Shown one piece after another: positions 37,961-45,960 of a stretch of DNA of 64,000 bases. Under the pieces are notes generated by a model that was not told the origin of the DNA, did not search any database, and worked only from the letters and a program-made list of their open reading frames with translations. Origin of the DNA: Streptomyces sp. DH24 (GTDB taxonomy: Bacteria; Actinomycetota; Actinomycetes; Streptomycetales; Streptomycetaceae); NCBI RefSeq assembly GCF_029813775.1, contig NZ_JARVKW010000007.1:62001-126000 (forward strand), in the 5' to 3' direction. How positions within the stretch are numbered: the first letter of the stretch is position 1; each line of letters opens with the position of its first letter. Both the position numbers and the translations under genes were made by a program.

Positions 37961-39815
37961 CGGCACCTCCCGGGGCGGCGTCGGTGCGCCCCTCGACGAC
38001 GGTCGCGCCGAGGCTGTCCGCGAGGACGAACGGCAGGTCGCCGTACGGCTCCCGGGCGGGGTCGACGACGGCCACGTGCAGCCGGGTCCGGTCCATGGCG
38101 GCGATCCGGGCGGCGGCCTCGACGGTGTCCTCGACGCCCGCGGCGGCCACCTCGCCCCGCAGCCGCCCGGTGTGGCTGGCCCGCAGGGGGATGTTGCCGC
38201 GGCCGTCGGTGACGACCACGAGCCAGGCCTCCGCCGGTCCGGTGCCGTGCTGCCGGAACGCCCGGCGCAGCGCCTGTGCGGCCAGTTCGACGCCGTGGGC
38301 GAGCGGGGTGGCCCGGCCGGCCCGGCGGTACAGCGAGGCGAGCACCCGGGGGTCGAGGACGCCGCGCGCCGCGAAGGCCTCGGCCCGCAGTTCGTCCCGC
38401 GCGTCCGCCGCGCCGACCTCGACCACGTGGACGGCGGCACGGCCCGTGTACGCCCACTGCAGGAACGGGGTGAGGGCGTCCTGCCAGTCCCAGTCCGGGC
38501 CCCGGCAGGTGTGGTCCAGGAGCAGCACCAGGACGCGTTCGGGCGCCCCGGCGCGGACGTTGCTGTGCAGGTCGACCGGGGAGACGGTGAACCGGTCGGT
38601 GCGCCGCACGCGTTGGTGCACGGCGGCCTCCCGGACCGTCCGCACGTAGGCGAGGTCGTGCAGGTCGGTGGCGCGCCGGGTGCCGATCACGGTGCCCCGC
38701 GCGGAGGCGGGTCCGCCCGCGCGCCGCCCGGGGCCGCGCAGCGGCGCGAAGTCGCGGGGCCCGGTCGCCTCGTCCTCCGGGAACGGCGTCCCGGGTACGG
38801 CGGGGGTGCCGCCGGGGGCGGTGCCGATGCCTTCCGCCGGGCCGGTCTCCAGCAGGGCGCGGTCCCCGCCGCGGGCCCGGGGCGGCTCGTCCCGGCCGGT
38901 GCGGCGGCGGGCGGGCACGGTACGGGGCACGGTGCCCGGTCGTGGCGCCGGGTCGGCCGGCGCGGGGTCGGGCTCGGGGCCGTGCGGGGTCTGCGGCACG
39001 GCCAGGCCGATGAGCCGGGCCGCCGCGTCGCAGTGCGCCCCGGTGGCCGACGGCGCGCCGTCCAGTGCGGCGACGGTACGGGCGAGCCGTAGGAGCGCCA
39101 GTTCCCGGCGGACGCTCGCGTCGGGCCCGAGCAGCTGCGGTACGCGGCTGAGCGCGTCGTCGGCGACCGGCACGGGCCGGGCGCCCCCGGTCGCGGCGGC
39201 GCGCCAGGCCGGCGGGAGACCGGCCAGCAGCCGTTCGGGCGACGGCAGCCGCAGGTCCGCCACCGACAGCCGTACGGCGAACCGGTCCAGCAGGTGCCGG
39301 CTGAGCCGTCCCACGTCGGCCGACCGGCAGGCGGCGAGCCAGCGCGCCCGGGGCCGGGCCGTGCGGCACAGCCCGGTGCGTTCGACCACGACCACGTCGG
39401 CGCCGAGGAGCTGCACGGCGGCGCGCATCCCGGCGACGCTCAGCCGGGCCAGGTCGGGCACCACGACCAGGGGCGGTGTCCCGGGCCGGCCGTCCGCCTC
39501 GACGAGCGGGCCGGGCTCGGTGCGGAAGGTGATCCCGTGGGTGTCGCGCCGGAGCCGGGTGCGGGTCCACAGGTCCTCGTCCCGGCCCGCGGAGCCCAGC
39601 ACGAGGGGCGCGTCCGCGGGTTCCGGGCTGCCGGTGAGGATGCCGGTGAACAGGCGGGCCACCGGATCGACGAGCCGGGGGTCCAGGTCGAGCAGCAGCA
39701 CCCCGGCGAGGGCGGGGTCGGCCGCCGCGCAGACCAGGGCGTGGGTGAGCCGTCGCGTGAGGTCGTCCGGCTCGGGTGCGCCCGTGGCGGCGCGGCCGGA
39801 CGGTTCGGTGGCCAT
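37950..39815 (-). CDS. ChlD-like vWA protein (inactive AAA plus vWA)
   Basis: A 621-residue protein resembling the D subunit of magnesium chelatase. The N-terminal half has an AAA-like order without a P-loop (HALVCAAADPALAGVLLLDL, then PPLVVVPDLARLSVAGMRAA, then LSRHLLDRFAVRL), then a Pro/Ala/Arg-rich linker (about 285-370), then a vWA domain. The MIDAS site DxSxS is replaced by DHTCR (Asp434), while the later WLVVVTDGRGNIP matches the LTDGRxNI of BchD/ChlD. It follows the ChlI-like gene by 6 nt, the order of chelatase I/D. No pigment genes are near, so a chelatase function is unlikely; it probably scaffolds the ATPase. Confidence 0.85.
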   Translation of the reverse strand: MATEPSGRAATGAPEPDDLTRRLTHALVCAAADPALAGVLLLDLDPRLVDPVARLFTGILTGSPEPADAPLVLGSAGRDEDLWTRTRLRRDTHGITFRTEPGPLVEADGRPGTPPLVVVPDLARLSVAGMRAAVQLLGADVVVVERTGLCRTARPRARWLAACRSADVGRLSRHLLDRFAVRLSVADLRLPSPERLLAGLPPAWRAAATGGARPVPVADDALSRVPQLLGPDASVRRELALLRLARTVAALDGAPSATGAHCDAAARLIGLAVPQTPHGPEPDPAPADPAPRPGTVPRTVPARRRTGRDEPPRARGGDRALLETGPAEGIGTAPGGTPAVPGTPFPEDEATGPRDFAPLRGPGRRAGGPASARGTVIGTRRATDLHDLAYVRTVREAAVHQRVRRTDRFTVSPVDLHSNVRAGAPERVLVLLLDHTCRGPDWDWQDALTPFLQWAYTGRAAVHVVEVGAADARDELRAEAFAARGVLDPRVLASLYRRAGRATPLAHGVELAAQALRRAFRQHGTGPAEAWLVVVTDGRGNIPLRASHTGRLRGEVAAAGVEDTVEAAARIAAMDRTRLHVAVVDPAREPYGDLPFVLADSLGATVVEGRTDAAPGGAGGR

Positions 39816-39821
39816 GGTGGC

Positions 39822-40763
39822 TCAGTCCTCGAAGAGGTCCTCGACGCGGCCCCGGTCCTCGGCGCCCCAGTCGAAGGTGCCGCCGTGGGCGGTCTCCGGC
39901 CGCCGGTGCCGGAAGGCCATGGGCAGCACCCGCAGCAGATGCCCGGGCTCCACCCGGTCGGCGCCCGCCAGTGCCGCGTAGGCGCGGGCGGCCAGTGTGG
40001 CGACGATCTCCCCGCGCTGCCCCACGGCGTCCGTCCGGACCGCGGCCTCGGCGCACAACTGCAGTATCCGGTCCGGCACTTCGACGTCGAGGACGCGGCG
40101 CCGGGCGGCGGTCAGCCGGTCGCGGTGGGCCGCGTCCTCCCGCCCGGCGTCCGCCAGCCAGCCCGAGTCCTCCCGGTGCAGCTCCTCCTCGAAGTCCAGG
40201 ACCGTGCGGATCAGGCGGTGCCGGGCGGTCGCGTCCAGCTGTTCGGCGGTGACCATCAGCCCGAACCGGTCGAGCAACTGCGGCCGCAGCCCGCCCTCTT
40301 CGGGGTTCATGGTGCCGACCAGCCCGAACGAGAGGTACTTGCCTGTGGCCAGTCCCTCGCGCTGCACGGACAGCACACCGGTCGAGACGACGTCCAGGAT
40401 GATGTCGACGAGGTGGTCGTCCAGGAGGTTGACCTCGTCGATGTAGAGCAGCCCCTTGTCGGCCGCGTCCTCCAGCAGCCCGGGTTGCGGCCGGGTCTGC
40501 CCGCGCATGAGCGCGTCGAGGTCCCAGCCGCCGAGGACGCGGTCGTCGGTGGCGTTGATGGGGAGGGTGACCGGCAGTTCGCCGTGCGCCATCAGGGCGA
40601 AGGCGCGGACCAGCGTGGACTTGGCGGTGCCGCGCGGTCCGGCCATGAGGACGCCGCCGATCCGGGGCACCACGTGGTTGAGTTCCAGCGCCAGCTTCAG
40701 CTCGTCCTGCGCCACCACCCGGGAGTACGGCAGGATGCGCACTCCGTCCGCCGCACGGCTCAC
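39822..40763 (-). CDS. ChlI-like AAA+ ATPase
   Basis: A 313-residue AAA+ ATPase of the Mg-chelatase I/MoxR class. Walker A GPRGTAKST (42-50), Walker B GLLYIDEVNLLDD, sensor 1 VGTMNPEEGGLRPQLLDRF with its Arg finger, and a C-terminal helical lid with the sensor 2 region. Compared with the MoxR of cassette A, it has the ChlI-specific insert after the Walker A (LPVTLPINATDDRVLGGWDL). GTG 40763 overlaps the stop of the small upstream gene by 4 nt. It should remodel or load the ChlD-like vWA partner, using ATP (inference). Confidence 0.92.
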   Translation of the reverse strand: MSRAADGVRILPYSRVVAQDELKLALELNHVVPRIGGVLMAGPRGTAKSTLVRAFALMAHGELPVTLPINATDDRVLGGWDLDALMRGQTRPQPGLLEDAADKGLLYIDEVNLLDDHLVDIILDVVSTGVLSVQREGLATGKYLSFGLVGTMNPEEGGLRPQLLDRFGLMVTAEQLDATARHRLIRTVLDFEEELHREDSGWLADAGREDAAHRDRLTAARRRVLDVEVPDRILQLCAEAAVRTDAVGQRGEIVATLAARAYAALAGADRVEPGHLLRVLPMAFRHRRPETAHGGTFDWGAEDRGRVEDLFED

Positions 40764-41164
40764 GAGGCCGCCCCGTCGGCGCTGCCGGGCGCGGGCACGT
40801 CCGGCGCGGTCCGCCAGCGCAGCGTGATCTGGAGCTGGGCCTCCGCCCCGCTCCTGACGAGCGTGGCCACACCGGCGTCGATCTTGATGGCGAGCTGCAT
40901 CTCGATCTCGTCCGGCCGCAGCGCCCCCGGCAGCTCGTTGAACCTCCGCACGGCCTGGGCGGCGCATCTGCGGGCCAGATCCAGCCCGTCGGTGTACACG
41001 TCGCGGGCGACCCGCACGACGCGCTGCCCGGCCCCGTCCCGCGTTTCCTCGTCCCCGTACACGAGGTCGAGGCCGTCGACGCCGGACCCGCCGGGTGCCG
41101 CCTCGACCTCGACCGGTATGGGCCCGTCCGCGCCGTCCGGGACGGGCCCTACTAAGATCAGCAC
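40760..41164 (-). CDS. small trypsin-co-occurring (CU044_2847/Trypco1-like) protein, cassette B
   Basis: A 134-residue all-beta plus helix protein; GTG 41164 with GGGAGA 4 nt upstream. It shares with the cassette A copy the pattern RPDEIEMQLAIKIDAGVATLV, then EAQLQITLRW, i.e. the CU044_2847 family core. It is the first gene of cassette B, and overlaps the ATPase by 4 nt. Codon 4 is TTA (41155-41153), read only by the bldA tRNA, so the whole cassette could depend on developmental control. The role is unknown; such proteins are thought to be partners of the vWA/ATPase systems. The family call rests on the shared core. Confidence 0.75.
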   Translation of the reverse strand: MLILVGPVPDGADGPIPVEVEAAPGGSGVDGLDLVYGDEETRDGAGQRVVRVARDVYTDGLDLARRCAAQAVRRFNELPGALRPDEIEMQLAIKIDAGVATLVRSGAEAQLQITLRWRTAPDVPAPGSADGAAS

Positions 41165-41207
41165 GCGTCTCCCTGGGTCAACTCACCTGTGTTACGGGCA
41201 TGTTGAG

Positions 41208-41220
41208 AGAACCGGGTTCT
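41208..41220. promoter_or_regulatory. small perfect inverted repeat before cassette B
   Basis: AGAACC-G-GGTTCT, 6-nt arms around one base, 44 nt upstream of the cassette B start. Could be an operator; no promoter pair is clear. Confidence 0.3.
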
Positions 41221-41221
41221 T

Positions 41222-41253
41222 CCCCGGTGCGCCGGGGGTTATGCGCACCGGGG
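41222..41253 (-). terminator. hairpin between fxsT-2 and cassette B
   Basis: CCCCGGTGCGC (41222-41232) and GCGCACCGGGG (41243-41253), perfect 11-nt arms, 10-nt loop, 17 nt past the fxsT-2 stop. It separates cassette A from cassette B. Confidence 0.65.
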
Positions 41254-41269
41254 CGGGGGCGTGGGTGCC

Positions 41270-44200
41270 TCAGGTCGTCTGGGGCTCGAAGTCCCAGTAG
41301 GGGCGGTTGCGGGCGCGGGCCGAGACGGTGTGGGTGTGGTTGCTGCCGAGCGTCGCGTCGAGGTCGGACAGCGCCTCCTGCTCGACCTTCTCCGCCTGCC
41401 GGCGGTCGCGCAGCCCGCGCAGGTCCGCCGCGTACGCGACGCGGGTCGACAGCGTGAGCGGATGCGTGCGTCCGAGCGACTCGATGGCCCGGGTCACCGT
41501 GTCCCGGCTGAGCGTTGCCGCGCCCTCGATGTCACCGACCAGGTTGCGCAGCGCCGACGCGTTCATGGCACAGCCGAGGGTCCAGGGGTGGTTCTCCCCG
41601 ACGGCCTGCGTCATCTCGGCCAGGGCCTGCTCGGCGAGGACGTGGCCGTGCTCGCGTTCCCCCACGTTGCGCAGGATCAGTGCCTGGTTGGCGCGGGACC
41701 CGGCGATGAACGGGTGGCCCTCGGGAAGCATCAGCTCGTAGCGGGCGACGACGGCCTCGCTGAGTTCGCGGGCCTGGTCGATGTCGCCGTGCTCGCGGGC
41801 GTAGCAACTCTGGCCCGCGGCGAAGATCAGCGTCAGCGGGTGTGCCTCGCCCAGCACGCGTTCGCCGCGCTCCAGAACGCTGGCGAGCATCGGCCCCGGC
41901 TGCTCCCGCTTGTCGCCGCGGCCTCGCTCGCCCAGCCGGTAGCGGCACAGGGCGAGGTTGTACTCGGCCTTGAGGGTCTGCGGGTTGTCGGGGCCCATCA
42001 CGAGGCGGTTCTCGCGGACGTTCTTCGCCTGGATCGACTCGGCCTCGGCGTAGCGGCCCAGCAGGCGCAGGTCGATGGCGTACGTGATCTCGGAGCTGAG
42101 CGTCCACGGGTGGCGGGCGCGCAGCAGTTGCCGCCGTGCCTCCATGGTCTGCCGGTCGGTCTCCAGGGTCTCCTCGTAGCGCCCCAGCAGGCGCAGTGAG
42201 ACAGCCAGGTTGTTCTGGGCGTTGAGGGTCCGCGAGTCCTGGTCGCCGAGGAGTTCGCGGTAGGCGACCAGCACCCACTCGGACAGCTCCAGGGCCTCGT
42301 GGTAGCGGGCGAGGCCGCGCAGGTCGGCGGCGAGGCCGGCGGCGGCGCGCAGGTGTTCCAGGTCCTGCGGTCCGCGCTCCTGCCTGAGGTGGTTGACGGC
42401 GTCGCGGCTGAGGGCCTCGGTGCGGGAGTAGTCGCCGAGGGCGCGCAGCAGGTTGGTGTAGTGGTAGGTCAGCTCCCAGATCCGCGGGTGGGCCGGGCCG
42501 AGCAGCGTCCGCCAGGCCTTCAGGGCGCGCTCGCCGAGCTTGATGCCGGCGCGGTACTCACCGGAGAAGTACATGTACCGCAGGCAGTTGAAGACCAGGC
42601 GCTGAACCTGCGGGTCCTTGCTCTTGAGGACGTCCGCGTACTTCAGGTGCGGCACGATCTCGGCGTAGCCGGGCCACAGGTCGGGGTCGGTGGGCCGGCG
42701 CGGGTCGGCCGCGGCCAGGGCGCGGCGTACGACGTCGATGAACTCGCCACGGTCGTCGTCCGGCATGTCCTTGTGCACGATCTGGTGGACCATGCGGTGC
42801 AGGTAGAGGGACTCGCCGGAGGAGATGGGTTCGTCGAGGGACGCCTCGTGCGACTCCAGGCGGACCACGGAGTACGTGCGCAGCTGGTTGATCGCCTTGT
42901 TCCACAGCAGCGGATCGTTGAGGAGACCGGCGAGCTGCTCGGGCAGTTCGTCGCTGGGCATTTCCTTGAGCAGGCGGACCGGGATGAAGCCCGGCGCGAA
43001 GAAGGTGCACAGCCGCAGGAGGTCGACGGACTCCGGGACGGTCTCGCGGAGTTTGTTGAGCAGTATCGACCAGGCGGTCTGGAAGGCGAGCGGGAAGTCC
43101 GCGGACACCTTCACCACGTCGCTGTCGATGCCGCCCTCCAGCAGGGCGATGTACTGATCGACCGACAGGTCGGAGTCGTTGAGCCAGCCGGCGGTCTGGT
43201 CCAGCAGCAGCGGCAGGTCCTCCAGCGCCTCCGCGAGCTGGTCCGCGTCCGGTTCGGTCAGCCGGGGGGCACGGCGGCGGATGAAGGCGACGGACTCGTC
43301 ACGGGAGTAGACCGGGATTTCGAGCAGCTTGCTGTTGTGCTCGCTCCACTCCGGGTTCCGGGACGTGATGATCACGTGCCCGGGACCGGTCGGGACGAGG
43401 TCCCAGATCTGGCCGGGTTCGTCGGCGCCGTCCAGGATCAGCAGCCACCGCGAGTAGGGGTCGCCGCGCCGCAGGGAGTCGCGTACCGCGCGCAGCCGTT
43501 CGCCGTACTCCTGGCCGGTCTGCAGCCCGAGTTTCGGGGCGAGTTCGGCCAGCTGGCGGCGGTAGGTGACCCGTTTCTCCGCGTTCACCCACCACACCAC
43601 GTCGTACTCGGAACCGAACCGGTGGGCGTACTCGGCGGCCATCTGGGTCTTGCCCACCCCGGACATCCCGTGGAGCGTCACCACGCCGGCGCCGGACTCG
43701 GCGCTCTGGAGCAGCTGGTAGGCGTCGTTGAACAGCGCCTCGCGGCCGGTGAAGCGGGTGTTGCGGCGCGGTACGACGCCCCACACGTCGGGCATGGCGG
43801 CGGGGAAGCGGGGGCCACGACGGGACTCGGCCGTGGTCTCGGGCAGCGGCTCCGACGGCAGGTCCAGCCGGTCCAGCAGGCGCCGCTCCGCCTCTTCCGC
43901 GCCCATGTTGGTCAGGTCCACGGGCGCGAGGACGGCAGCGGCCGAGGGCACGGTCGCGGTGGTCACGGACACGGCCGCGAACCGCGAGGGGTCGGGGGCG
44001 ACGACCTCGCGCAGGGCCGTGTTCCACTCCTCGTGCGTGCGCGGGCCCAGCTGGAAGTACCACTCACTGACCACGATCAGGATGCGGCCCTCGGCGAGCC
44101 TCAGGTCGCGCAGCAGGTCCACCAGCGGAACATCGGCCGGGGACTCCCAGCGCAGATGGACAACCCGCAGGCCGCGCCGCTCCAGCCGGTCCCCGATCCA

Positions 44201-44299
44201 GGCGGCCCACGCCCGGTTGAAGCCGGCGTAATGGATGGTGACTGTCTGCCTCGCGGCCCCCCTCTCGGTCGACCCGACCGGCTTACGAGCTCCAGACAT
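41270..44299 (-). CDS. fxsT: FxsT-2: TIR-like, NB-ARC, TPR protein of the FxSxx-COOH system
   Basis: A 1009-residue STAND protein, the FxsT of the RiPP locus. TIR/SEFIR-like domain about 20-150 (YAGFNRAWAAWIGDRLERRG, then ILIVVSEWYFQLGPRTHEEW); NB-ARC with GMSGVGKT (Lys217), WLLILDGADEPG and IITSRNPEW; a winged-helix part; then about ten TPRs (TLNAQNNLAVSLRLLGRYEE type). It ends YWDFEPQTT, near-identical to the tail of FxsT-1. Start ATG 44299 with GGAGG 7 nt upstream. It is 131 nt after the HExxH gene. Binding of nucleotide likely controls assembly, and the TIR or a partner protease gives the output (inference). Confidence 0.9.
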   Translation of the reverse strand: MSGARKPVGSTERGAARQTVTIHYAGFNRAWAAWIGDRLERRGLRVVHLRWESPADVPLVDLLRDLRLAEGRILIVVSEWYFQLGPRTHEEWNTALREVVAPDPSRFAAVSVTTATVPSAAAVLAPVDLTNMGAEEAERRLLDRLDLPSEPLPETTAESRRGPRFPAAMPDVWGVVPRRNTRFTGREALFNDAYQLLQSAESGAGVVTLHGMSGVGKTQMAAEYAHRFGSEYDVVWWVNAEKRVTYRRQLAELAPKLGLQTGQEYGERLRAVRDSLRRGDPYSRWLLILDGADEPGQIWDLVPTGPGHVIITSRNPEWSEHNSKLLEIPVYSRDESVAFIRRRAPRLTEPDADQLAEALEDLPLLLDQTAGWLNDSDLSVDQYIALLEGGIDSDVVKVSADFPLAFQTAWSILLNKLRETVPESVDLLRLCTFFAPGFIPVRLLKEMPSDELPEQLAGLLNDPLLWNKAINQLRTYSVVRLESHEASLDEPISSGESLYLHRMVHQIVHKDMPDDDRGEFIDVVRRALAAADPRRPTDPDLWPGYAEIVPHLKYADVLKSKDPQVQRLVFNCLRYMYFSGEYRAGIKLGERALKAWRTLLGPAHPRIWELTYHYTNLLRALGDYSRTEALSRDAVNHLRQERGPQDLEHLRAAAGLAADLRGLARYHEALELSEWVLVAYRELLGDQDSRTLNAQNNLAVSLRLLGRYEETLETDRQTMEARRQLLRARHPWTLSSEITYAIDLRLLGRYAEAESIQAKNVRENRLVMGPDNPQTLKAEYNLALCRYRLGERGRGDKREQPGPMLASVLERGERVLGEAHPLTLIFAAGQSCYAREHGDIDQARELSEAVVARYELMLPEGHPFIAGSRANQALILRNVGEREHGHVLAEQALAEMTQAVGENHPWTLGCAMNASALRNLVGDIEGAATLSRDTVTRAIESLGRTHPLTLSTRVAYAADLRGLRDRRQAEKVEQEALSDLDATLGSNHTHTVSARARNRPYWDFEPQTT

Positions 44300-44430
44300 G
44301 CAGCGGCCTCCAGCGCGTAGTACCACGAAATCCTAGGACCTCGGCGCGTCGCGCGTAAGTCCGTCGACCGACGTGGAGCACACCCAGGTCCGACGATCTT
44401 TCCGTACCTGGCGGCGGCGCGCAGGGATCC

Positions 44431-45960
44431 TCACTCATTCGGCCGCGGCAGCGCGGCATGGCGTCGCGTCCACAGGGTGCGGGCGGCCTTCACGTAGGCC
44501 TGTGCCCGTACGGTGTGCCCCCGGGGCGCGGGGTTCTCGGCCATGCGCTGGTACGTGGCGACCATCTCGTCCACGAACCGCCGTCCCGGCACGGTGAGAT
44601 CGGGTGAGCCGACGAGGGCGGGCAGTGCCGCGCCGACCTGGGCGCGGTACCGGGCGTGCTGGGCCCACGCGTACTCGCGGTGCGGGGGCTTGGTCAGCAG
44701 GAGCGCCCGGCGCTGGAAGAACGCCGCGATCGCGAGGTGCGAGTAGACGCCCTGCAACAGCCCGCCGTACGGCCTGGGGTCGGGGCGCCACGGCGCGAAG
44801 TACCGTGCTTCCGCGTCGGCTTGGTGGAGCGTCACCATGTCGGACAGGGCCGCGAGTTTGGTGTGGTGCAGTTCGTGGACGAGCGTCGCCGCGAAGGTCA
44901 CCGGGTCGGCCGGGGTGCTGCTGAGCAGCGCCCCGAAGGCCTCGCGTCTGGTCGCGCTGCAACTGCCCCGGCCACCGGCTTCGGGCGGCATCTCCAAAGG
45001 CACCAGACACCGCAGCAGCGCCACCGCCTCCGCCAGCCGTTGGGCGCCGCCCGATCGCAGCGCGGCGGCCGTTCCGGACCAGGCCTGGAGCCACCGCTTG
45101 CGTTCCGCGTCGTCGAGCGTGACCGGGTCGCTGAGGCTGCCGTACCGGGGGCCGTCCGTCACCTCGCGGTACGGGTCCAGGTCGTCGAGCGGCATCGCCG
45201 GCGCCGACGGCAGCAGCCCGGGCAGGGCGTGCGCGGGCGTCCAGGCGAGCGCGCCGGACCACGCGCCGGTGCCGGACTCCAGGTGGACGGTCACGTCGGG
45301 GGCATCTGCCTGACGCAGCGTCATACGCTCTGCTGCCGTGCGCACTTCCACCGCCACGTCGCCCGATGCCGCCGTGTGCAGTGCCCCGAGGGACGGGAGC
45401 GTGAGGACGCCGGAGCGGGCGGTGAGCCGGGTCGTGAAGGTGAGGCCGGCCCGCGCGGCGGCCACGGTGGCGATCGCGCTGAAGTGGGCGAGGTCGCGGC
45501 GCAGTTGGCGGGCGCGTGACTCGCCCGGCGGGCCGGTGCCGACGGCGTCCAGACCGCGCAGGCAGGAGCGGGCCCAGGGGCCGGTGAGGGGCTGGAAGAG
45601 GAGAGCGCGGGCGGGGCCGACCGGTGACGGGGGTGACCCATCACCGGCCCTCGCGCTCCGTGTCCCGCTGCCCGTCAGGGACTCCGCACCGCCGCCGTAC
45701 GCGCTCCCCGGCCCATCGGTCCCCCGGCCCGCCGCTCCCCTGTCCGCCTCGACCAGCAGTGCCCAGTCCTCCCGCAGCCGGGTCTTCTGGGCCGGCGTGC
45801 AGACGGCGTGGTCCGCCGACTCGGCCGCGTCCAGTACCGCGCGCAGTACGAGCAGCCGCCGCGTGTCCTGGTCGCGTACGAGGAGGCCGAGGGTGTCGGG
45901 GCCGCCCTCGGTGCGGCCGAGTTCGGTCAGGACCCGGTCCGGGACCGCCGGAAACATCAC
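44431..45960 (-). CDS. HExxH-motif peptide-modifying protein (putative 2-oxoglutarate-dependent hydroxylase)
   Basis: A 509-residue protein. The motif is ATLVHELHHTKLAALSD with H362-E-L-H-H, followed about 30 residues on by further His/Glu. This class was first annotated as HExxH peptide modification proteins next to radical SAM maturases; members studied recently (in fused rSAM proteins) are iron/2-oxoglutarate beta-hydroxylases rather than peptidases. The N-terminal half is helical, with a Gly/Ser/Pro-rich insert (about 75-130). Start GTG 45960 overlaps the FxsB stop by 4 nt (ATG 45957 gives a 1-nt overlap), so FxsB and this protein are made together. It could hydroxylate the cyclophane of FxsA. 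A protease role cannot be ruled out. Confidence 0.82.
   Translation of the reverse strand: MMFPAVPDRVLTELGRTEGGPDTLGLLVRDQDTRRLLVLRAVLDAAESADHAVCTPAQKTRLREDWALLVEADRGAAGRGTDGPGSAYGGGAESLTGSGTRSARAGDGSPPSPVGPARALLFQPLTGPWARSCLRGLDAVGTGPPGESRARQLRRDLAHFSAIATVAAARAGLTFTTRLTARSGVLTLPSLGALHTAASGDVAVEVRTAAERMTLRQADAPDVTVHLESGTGAWSGALAWTPAHALPGLLPSAPAMPLDDLDPYREVTDGPRYGSLSDPVTLDDAERKRWLQAWSGTAAALRSGGAQRLAEAVALLRCLVPLEMPPEAGGRGSCSATRREAFGALLSSTPADPVTFAATLVHELHHTKLAALSDMVTLHQADAEARYFAPWRPDPRPYGGLLQGVYSHLAIAAFFQRRALLLTKPPHREYAWAQHARYRAQVGAALPALVGSPDLTVPGRRFVDEMVATYQRMAENPAPRGHTVRAQAYVKAARTLWTRRHAALPRPNE

Noticed and set aside
37950..40763. A true magnesium chelatase
   Set aside because: No chlorophyll or cobalamin genes nearby, no H subunit, degenerate MIDAS, and the pair is locked into a CHAT/FxsT operon.
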